Shown in pieces: positions 22,601 to 32,767 of a stretch of 64,000 nt of DNA. The position numbers were made by a program, and so were the translations under genes. Below the pieces are notes generated by a model. The model searched no databases and was not told the DNA's origin. It was given only the letters and a program-made list of their open reading frames with translations. Location of the stretch: positions 62,001-126,000 of the forward strand of contig JAFCMP010000120.1 of the NCBI GenBank assembly GCA_017506865.1. Direction: 5' to 3'. How positions within the stretch are numbered: position 1 is the stretch's first letter; every line of letters begins with the position of its first letter. Origin of the DNA: Tribonema minus. Its lineage: Eukaryota > Sar > Xanthophyceae > Tribonematales > Tribonemataceae.

Positions 22601-25600
22601 CCCCCTGTTTTGAGCGCCCATGACATGCACGGCTCATGCTACTGGCGCGACAGCCGGAAAAACTACCTCAACCTGTTTGAAGCGTGTGTGACGCGCAAGG
22701 CGTCGCGTCAACGACCCCAGGTGCTACGCGTAGTACAACACGTAATTGACCATGGGCACTGCTGCCACTATCGTCCGCACGACAGCCGCAAAAATTGCCT
22801 CAACCTGTTTTTAAAGCGCGCGTGACGCGCAGAACGGCGCATGAACGAGCCTTGGTGCTACTCTTAATGGAAACGAATGAAAAGGTCGTAGAGCTCCAAG
22901 TGACAAGGTGCGGTTAGCCATCAAGTTGAATGCCTGCCTCCGTTAACCTTTTTAATGGCATCGATGCTACCCGCTCCACGCGACAGCTGGAAAACTACCC
23001 CAATCTGTTTAAATCGCGCGTGACGCGCAAGGCGGCGCATCAACGACCCTCCGTGCTACTTGTGACACAATTCCTAACTAATAGCGGGCATCGATGCCAC
23101 TCGCTCCGCGCGACAGCCGGAAAAACTACCTCAACCTGTTTGAGGCGCGCGTGACGCGCAAGGCGGCGCACCAATGAGCCTCGGTACTGCGCGCAGTACA
23201 ATTTGTAATTGACGACGGACGTCGATGCTACTCGCCCCGCATGACAGCCGCAAAAACTCCCTCAATCCGTTTGAAGCGCGCGTGAGGGTTAGGGTTAGCA
23301 AGGCGACGCGTTGACAAGCCTCGGTGCCACTCGTAATACCACCCCTTTTAAATAACGGGCCTTGATGCCTCCATGCTGCTCGTGCGACAGCCGGAAAAAC
23401 TACCTCAACCTATTTGAAGCGCGCGTGACGCGCAAGGCGGCGGCGACGCTGTGCCCCCTCAGGGGGCAGGAAGGGGGGCCCCTCCCCGGGGCCGCGCCTG
23501 TCGTGGCGCCGGAGGCCATCACGCAGGCAAACAAGGCGGCGGCGAGGCTGGTCGCCGCAGCGCTGCCCAGCACTGTTTCCGATGAGGCAAGTGGGTCATG
23601 GTGTACTCTGCAACACGATTGTGGCGCAGCAGACAAAGCATGGGTTAGGGTTAGAGTGAGGGTTAGCAACGTTGTTTTGTCTCAGTTGAGCCTCGTATCA
23701 GTACCCGCGGAATGGTGCGCAGTTGTTGTGGTCTGGGTTGTACAGCATGGCAGAGGCCAACAAGGCGGCGGCGAGGCTGGTGGCGGCGGCGCAGCCCAGC
23801 ACCATCTCCTACGAGGCAAGTGGCTCATTATGTACTATCTGGCAGGCCATCGGGGCTGGTGGCCGCGGCGTTGCAGCAGCATTTCCGACGAGGCAAGTGG
23901 CTCATTGTGTACTCTGCAACGCGATTGTGACGCAGTAGACAAAGCATGCGAACGCGACACATCCGCACAAGGTGAACGTTGCTGCCAGTGCAGATGCGGC
24001 AGAGCTGTTACTTGAAGTGTCACTTACACCTCGTAACGGTATGAGCGGGTCGGTGCGAAGTCGTCTTGGCTTGTCTCGTCTTGGTCTGGGGTGTTCGTGT
24101 GTCTGGCGGCGGCTGGACTGAAGAAGCAAGAGGGTCATCGCCGTGTCTTCTGTGCCCAGCGGTGCCGTGCTGCTGTGGTGTGGGGCATGCGTGCCAGGCG
24201 ACAGCACGGATCGCTGCCGCAGTGCTCAGCAATACAGCGTGCTGAGGCGAGCTGGCGAGCAGCAAGGCGGGCCATTGTAGCCTTCGCTTCAAGCGACCTC
24301 TCACGCTGGACGACCGTGTATCACCGGGCTCGGCGGCAGCCGCTTGATTGCGGCGATTGGAGTCTTTCGTGTCAAGGCTCAATCTCAACTCAGTAGACTA
24401 CCTGTTTGTGGCTCGCAAACCTCGTGCAGGAGCGCGCGGACACGGGCGGCTGGCTGCTGTTCCTAACGTGTGTCTGCGTCAACGCTCAACCATAAAATGT
24501 GTCACAACGCTCAGGAGAATTCTGTGGCTCGCAAACCTCGTGCAGGAGCGCGCGGACACAGGCGGCTGGCTGCTGTTTCTGATAGACTTCATGGCGAACC
24601 GCCTGCCGGCGTCGCAGCACGTCCCGACGGACGAGGAGGCGGTGGGCGTCTTTTTCGACCTGCTCACGGAGGAGGAGAAGCAGGTCAGACCCTAACACTA
24701 ACCCTAGCCCTAACCCCAACCCTAACCCTAACCCTCACGGACGCAGATCCTAACCCTAATGCAAACCCTACCCCTAATGCTAAAATTAACCCTAGAGCAG
24801 CAACGCTCAGGCTGGAGGAGGAGTCAGTGCTCGGTCGCTGCAGTGGAGGAGGCGGTCGGCGTGTTCTACTAACTTTAACCTGAACCCTCACGGAGGAGGA
24901 GGAGCAGACCCAACCCCTAACCCTAACCCTAGCCCTAACCCTGACCTTAGAGCAGCAGCGCTCAGGCTGGAAGAGAGTCGGTGCTCAGCGATCAATGCAG
25001 TGGAGTAGTCGTGTTCTTCGACCTGCTCACGGAGGAGGAGAAGCACGTCAGATCCTGACCCTAACCCTTACTCTAACCTCCACCCTACCGCTAAAGCTGA
25101 CCCATTCCTAGAGCAGCAGTGCTCAAGCTGGAGGAGGAATCAGCGCTCAGCAGTCGCCGCAGTGGATGTAGATGTTAGGGTGTCCATGTCTAAGCACGTG
25201 TTGGCACGTGCTCAGCTCGGGAGCAGCAATGCTCAGGCTGGAGGAGGAGTCAGTGTGCTCAGTGGTAGCTGCAGCAGACGAGGCGGTCGGCTGTTCTCCT
25301 AACCCTAAACCTAACTCTGACGGAGGAGGAGACGCAGACAGACCCTGACCCTAATTCTAGCCCCAACCCTTTAGAGCAGCAGCGCTCAGGATGGAGGAGG
25401 AGTCAGCCAGCATTCAGCGGTCGCCGCAGTGGAGACGGCGACTCGGATGTTGGGGCTTCGATGTCTGATTATGGGTCGGCTCAGTGTCAGCAGTGCTCAC
25501 GATGGAGGGAGACTCAGTGCTGAGCTGTGGCTGCAGCGGAGACGGTGGACGTATATGTTGGGGCTTCGATGTCTGATGTCTAATTATGGGTCAGCTCAGT

Positions 25601-28600
25601 GGCAGCAGTGCTCAGGATGGATGAGAAATTGTCGCATGTAACTGCCAGCTGAGACGATGATGCTGGGGGAGGGTCGTGGCACGTGGAGCGGAGGCCGCAA
25701 AGTGCGCGTGAGGCGCTCACAAAGGGTCTGTTTAGTGCTTTCCGACGCATGCAGTCGCGTTTTCCGCCTGATAAGGGCGTGTCACCTCAGGGGGAGGGTT
25801 AGGGCTAGGGTTGGGGTTAGGGCGTGGCACCACAGGTTATTCTGTACCATGCAGCGAGCGATAGCACACTTTTCAGCGCACACAATGATGCGTGCGAGGC
25901 GCACGCAAAAGTGTCTGCCTGGTATGTACTCTCTGGACGCGTGCAGTCGCACTCCCGCCTGATGAGGGTGTGTCATTTGAGAGTTGAAGTTAGGGCTATG
26001 GCTAGGCCTTGGGCGCGTCGCCACAGGGAGCTTGTGCTGCGCAGGCAGGCGCTAACACACTTTTCGGCTTGCACAAGGTTGCAGAATGGCAGTGCTCAAC
26101 AAGTCACAGCAGGCCAGCAGCGCTCAGCTCAGACCGCATGGACCCGCTGGTGAGGCGAGTTTTGCGCAGCTGCAGGGGGGTTCGCGACGCAGATCAACAG
26201 TGCTCAGCGCTTACATTGGCAAACGACGGCGGCATCAGCCTTGTACTCTGCTGTTGCAGGGGGTCATGGACAAGAAGAGCTCCAACATGTATACTATACC
26301 TATAGTGCAAGAATCGTACCAGTCATGGTTGCGCAATTCGAACGAGATCAAGGACGACAAGAGCTTAACAAGGAACATCTATAGTGCGCGAGATGCACCG
26401 GCCATAGCTGCGCAATCAGTCGGGACACCAAGGACAAGGAAGCGCGCCACCTTGCTCTCACATGGCACATGACCGTTCACTGTCCGCGTTTGCGCTTCTT
26501 GCAGGAGATCAAGGACAAGAAGAGCGCCAAGATGTTCAGTGACGCCGTGGGCTCGTTCCTTCCGCCCAAGCACCTGGCGCAGCGCCTGGACGCAAAGGCG
26601 TGGGCAGCACGGCTCAACGAGATTGCGCGCGGCATCCGCGCGGCAAACGTCGAGGTTAAGCCCAGGTAAACATCCTTTCAGAACACCACCTCAGTGAATG
26701 GTGGGTATGTAGGCATGCGACAGCACAAAGTTCAAGTGCAAAATTCAAGTGCATTGAGGCGTCGGCAGCACGGCTCAACGAGATTGCGCGCGGCATCCGC
26801 GCGGCGAACGTTGAGGTCAAGCCTAGGTAAATATTGCCGCAGCGAAGGTATACACGTTCCACTTACTGGTATTTGACCGACCGAACTTGATACCACCAGA
26901 ACACCTAACCACAACAAAAATTCAAGTGAATAGGGGCAGGTAGGCATGTGTTGTGGTGTGGGCAGCACGGCTCAACGAGATAGCACGCGGCATCCGCGCG
27001 GCGAACGTCGAGGTCAAGCCCAGGTGAGCACCCCCTCAGTGAATGAAGGTAGGTAGGCATGCGTTGTGGTGTGGGCAGCACGGCTCAACGAGATCGCGTG
27101 CGGCACCTGCGCGGCAAACGTCGAGGTCAAGCCCAGGTAACTGTCGCGACAACGCAAAAAAAGTTCAAGCGCAAAATTCAACTGCATTAAGCCGTGGGTG
27201 GCACGGCTCAACAAGATCGTCCGCGGCATCTGCGCAGCGAATGTGGAGGTCAAGCAGGTAAATGTTGCGGCAGCGATATTATGCACGGTCCACTTACTGT
27301 TATTTGACCATTCCAACCTAACAACACAACCACAACCAAAATTCAAGTGGATGGGGGTAGGTAGGCATACGTTGCGGCGTGGGCAGCACGGCTCAACGAG
27401 ATGGCGCGCGGCATCCGCGCGGCGAACGTGGAGGTCAAGCCCAGGTAAATGCCGCAGCAGCGCAATTACATTCGGCCGGCTTGCTGGTGTCTGACCAAGC
27501 CAAGCTAATATCACACGAGTACGTAGCCACAACCATAATCCTTTCTTTGTGAAGTTTAGAGTGCAGTGAGTGGGTGTGTAGGTATGCATTGCGGTGTGGG
27601 CAGCACGCCTCAACAATAGCACGCGGCGAACGCGGAGGTCAAGCCGAGGCGCAAATCCCTCAGTGCGAATGGTGGGCATGCATGTAGAAGTATGCGTTGT
27701 GGCGTGGGCAGCACGCCTCAATGAGATTGCGCCCAGAAGTGCAAGTTCCAGTGCAAGTGCAGTCGGTGGGTTGTGTGCGTTTCTTGCGGCGTGGGCAGCG
27801 CTGCTCACCAAGTCACAACGTGTGTGAGTGTACAGTGGAGGTCCGCAATAGGCGCGCTGTATGGTCACATCTTTTCGTCACTGCGCCTGGCAGTTTGACA
27901 CAAACCTGACCTGAACCTAATCCTGGCCCTTGCGATTGCCACACCGAACTGTCGCTTCTTCCGCCAGATAGCTTACTCCTTCACTCACTTAAATACCTAG
28001 TCCTATCAATCAAATCATCAGGCTGGTTTTTTCGTCCCTTCCGTCACCGCCGTCGCGCCAGGCTGCCCAAACCCAAACCCTACATCATCCCAACCCTATA
28101 TCAACAGCGGCGACCACAGTTATTGGTGGAAGGCACTGGCGGCTAACCACGCCTTGTCACCTACTAGAGCTCTGCAATCTTTTGCATCGCTTCCTTCAAC
28201 CCCCAACACCCATCACGTGTTTCTCTTCTTTTCTGTCAACGCGCGCCACGCTATTTGGTCACCGCGCATCGCGACGTAGCCACGAGGACCCCACCTTCTG
28301 ACTCGGCTGCACAGGCGCGCTGCCTCACCTCAACCCCAACCCTCACCCTCATGTAGCCGTACCCCTAGCCCGAGCGATCGTTGCGTTGAATCGTTTTTCT
28401 TGCTTCCGTCAACGCAGCCGCGCGGTTTTAAAATTCACGTCCAATCTAAATCTGATCTCAACACCTAGCCCCTACCAATTGCCGCGCTTTGTTGTCACTT
28501 CTCCCTTTCTGAATGCGAAGGCGCGAGGACGTCATATTTTAAGTCAGCTGCATAGGCGCGCTGCCTTGCTTAAACTTTGAATCAGCCTTAACCCTAGTGT

Positions 28601-31600
28601 AGCCCCAGCCCTAGCGATTGTCGCGCTGATTCATAGTTCTTGTTTCTGTCAACGCCGCCGCGCGGTCTTAAACCTACGTCCGACTCGACCCTAATTGTAA
28701 CCCTAATCCCAACACCTAGCCTCGACTCGCGGCATGGCGCGCTTTTTTGTCACTTTTCTTTTTTGAACGCTCGCAGCCGCGAGGACGCCATCTTCTGGCT
28801 GCGCGTCAATGCTGCCGCGCAGCCCACACGTAACCCAAACTAAACATACTTCTAGTACTCCCAAACCCTAGCTGTTGTGATTGCCACACTCATTTTCTCA
28901 CTTCTACCTGGTCTACGCGCGCCGCGCCGCAGCCGCGAGGACGCCATCTTCTGGCTGCGCGTCAAGGCGCGCACGTGCGTGGCGGACATGATCCGTCGCA
29001 GCGCAGCGCTGCTCGACGCGGAGCGCGGGCTGAGCACTGCCACGGCGCCGGAGACGCTCGACAGCGCTCAGGTACACATCAAGTTCATTGGTGGCACACT
29101 TGAACTCAAGCTGTGTAGGTACTACGTGAAATGACGCAGGCGCAGCGCTGCTCGACGCGGAGCGCGGGCTGAGCACTGCCGCGGTGACGGAGATGCTTCC
29201 ACAGCGCTCAGGTGAGCGGGTCCACCAACAGGCCACTGGCAGTACACTGGCAGCACACTTGAACTCGCGCACCGAGCGCTGAGCACTGCAACGGCGCCGC
29301 GCGCGGTGGAGGGCAGTAAACTTAATCTTGAGCAGTGGGCAGTAAACTTCATCTTGAGCAGTTGCGCGTTTGGCGGTGACGTGATTTGAAGTTGTAGCTG
29401 ATGTGTTGCTAGTTTGGTCTGAAGATGCAGCCGATGGAGCTCTGCTCAGATACACGGCGTAGTGAGGGCGGCGGCATGTCACTTGCACTTGAAATACTTA
29501 TGAAGTGGTGCCTGTGCCTGTGCTGCTTTTGGAACTTCAACTGCTGTCACCAACTGAACCCGGAGGCGATTAAGTGCGCACACCGGCAATCGTCTCTGTA
29601 ACCCTCTCCCCAAACCCCTTGTCGCATGTGGCGGCACTGCTTGCGTTTGTGCACGGCTGTACCTATATATGTCTTCTTGCACCTTGTGGCACGGGGTCAA
29701 ACACCAGATCGCCGTAACCCACTGCCTATGTCAATTCTGTTGAGGATGGCCAGGTTGCGCACTTTGCCATCAGCGACCGACTCTCACTCTATATGTACTT
29801 CGGCTCGTCGCTTGATCAAGCGACTTGAACTACTGCAACTTCCTTCTTCAACATTGCAGTTGCCGAGTGCGTCGCGTGAACTCAACCTTGGATGAAACAA
29901 ACCAACTTCAGTATCGAAATCTACAGCTGCTGGACTAACACAATTCAACCCTGAAAACCTGCAGCTGTCGCTTTGAACTAATGCAACTTCAACTTTGAGC
30001 CTCGCAGCTGCTGGACGCATCCCTGGAGCTGGCGCGCCTGTGCCTGGAGAACATTATCGTTCTCGACGGCGGCTACAAGCGCGCCACCGCCTTTAACATT
30101 GCATCTGCGGGACACAAGTTCAAGTTTCTAACCTGCAGCTGGTTGCGTGAACTGATCCAATTTCGACTTTGAACCTCGCAGCTGCTGGACGCATCCCTGG
30201 AGCTCGCGCGCCTGTGCCTGGAGAACATTATCGTTCTCGACGGCGGCTACAAGCGGGCCACCGCCTTCAACGTTGCAGCGGCTGGATCAACACAAGTACA
30301 ACCTTTGAAACGCCTTGCAGCTGTCGCTTTAGCTAATCCAACTTCAACTTTGAACCTTGCAGCTGCTGGACGCATCCCTGGAGCTCGCACGGCTGTGCCT
30401 GGAGAACATTATCGTTCTCGACGGCGGCTACAAGCGGGTCACCGCCTTCAATGTTGCAGCTGCTGGACTAACACAACCTCAACCTTAACGCCTTGCAGCT
30501 GTCGCTTGAACTAATGCAACTTCAATTTTAAATCTTGCAGCTGCTGGACGCATCCCTGGAGCTGGCGCGCCTGTGCCTGGAGAACGTAATCGTTCTCGAC
30601 GGCGGCTACAAGCAGGCCACCGCCTTCAACATTGCATCTGCGGGACACAAGTTCAAGTTTCTTACCTGCAGCTGGTTGCGTGAACTGATCCAATTTCGAC
30701 TTTGAACCTCGCAGCTGCTGGACGCATCCCTGGAGCTCGCACGGCTGTGCCTGGAGAACATTATCGTTCTCGACGGCGGCTACAAGCGCGCCACCGCGGA
30801 GCTCTACGCGCAGGCAACGGAGGAGCACCTCATGGGCCTGGCGTCCGACTTCAACAAGGCGACGCCCCTGTACATGAAGTTCCTCGAGGGGTTCGTGCGC
30901 GAGTCGCTGGAAGGGAAGCGCCCCCTGGACACCACCGCCAAGGTGCGCAGCAGTGCTCAGCGTCTGTCTTTTTGGGTAAAAACACGTGTAAACTTGCAAA
31001 AATCATCTTCTGCTGTAGCGTCCCGAGTTGACAATCATGCGTGTTGTTGACGACTTCACACGTCATGAAGTACTGGAGTAGACAACCCCCTGGACACCAC
31101 TGCCAAGGTGCGCAGCAACGCTCAGCGGCTGGCTTTTTTTGGTTTCAACAAACCCGTAAAAGATCACAAAGCTCGTGTTTTACCGTAACATCCCTTTTTT
31201 GACAGTCATCCGTGGTGTTGGCGATCACACAGCATGAAGTACTGGGGTGGACAGCCCCCTGGACACCACCGTCAAGGTGCGCAGCAGTGCTCAGCAGCTC
31301 GCATCTTCTAGCATCCCTTGTTGGCAGTCATGCGTGTTGTTGACGATTCACACATGTGAAGCTGTGCCCCTGGACACTACCGCCAAGGTGTGCAGCAACG
31401 CTCAGCGGCTCGCGTCTTCTAGCATCCCTCACACATTCTCCAGATGTTTGCTTGTTTCCGTGGAGTGCCGCTGATTCTCATCAACACACGCACACGCTGC
31501 CGCCTCCGCCTCCCCTGCTGCCGCCGCCACCGCCGCCGCCCCCGCCGCTGCCGCCGCCGCCGCTGCCGCCGCCGCCGCTGCTGCCGCCGCGCAGTTCGAC

Positions 31601-32731
31601 GCGCTGCTGCTGCGGCGCATGCTCTCCATGACGGGCAGCCTCGCCAAGAACCTGGCGCTGCGCGCGTACGCGGAGCAGCTGGGCGCGGTGCTGCAGCGCT
31701 CAGCGGAGGCGGCGGCGAGCGCTGCTGCGAAGGGCGAGGCGGGGCCGATTGTGCAGTGCCTGGACGATTTGGATGACGCGCTGGAGCTGCCGCGCGATTT
31801 GAGGATGGACGTGCGGCTGGCGGCTCTGGAGGTGTACATGCAGCAGGTACGCAGTACAGTTGCTGTACTTGACTGTACGCTCCACGTGATCGGCAGTACG
31901 CATGCTGTACCGTACTGCATGACGACTCACAGCGGCCGTGGAGCGACAGTACGCTTTGCTGTAAACAGCAGCACACACTGTACCGCATTGCGCGGTGGTC
32001 GCGGCGGGGCGTTTGGCCAGAGACTAGGAACTTTGTGCAGCAGCGCGCTCATGGCATCACCGACGCGGGACTCGAGGATGGACGTGAGGCTGCTGGCGCT
32101 GGAGGTGTACACTTGCTGTACTTGTAAGTACGCTTGCTGTACTCGGCAGTATGCACGCTGTACTGCAGTGCACGACGACTCACGGCTCGGCGTGCGGAGC
32201 GGAACTTTGTGTAGCAGCATACGCAATGCATCGCCTATAGGCCGCTCCTGTACCGCTGCTGCGCTGCAGTACGTCGGCGTGAGGGGCGATGCGTATGCAC
32301 CGGCCGCTGCGCACGTGGCAGTGCTCACCCCACTACAATAACACCATGTGCACAAGCAACCTGTCGTGCCGCTGCCAGTCCCGCCACGTATCCCACGCCA
32401 ATTGACCACTCTTGTACTGTTGCTGCGCCACAGTACGTCGGCGCGAAGGGCGAGGCGTACGCGCCGGACGAGGCGGGGCGCTGGGTGTGCGGGTTCCTGG
32501 GCGTGCCGGAGAGCAAGCTGGAGGGCGTGCTGCAGCGGGAGCGCGGCAAGGCGTTCGCGCAGGCGCTGGAGCCGGTGCTGCGGCCGCAGGGGAAGTGGCG
32601 CTACGAGCCGCTGTCGGAGGGGGAGCTGGGGGAGGTCACTGCGGCGGCGGAGCGCGCAGGTGTGCATACTTCGAAGTACATACTTTTATTTATGACTATA
32701 TACACCAACCCATACACACACATACTTCAAG

Positions 32732-32767
<36 letters not shown>

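Noticed and set aside
30000..30700. Four extra complete exons in the Tic110-like gene
   Set aside because: Each copy matches only the first ~85 nt of exon 7, then runs into intron sequence without a clear donor, so they are edge duplicates rather than alternative exons.
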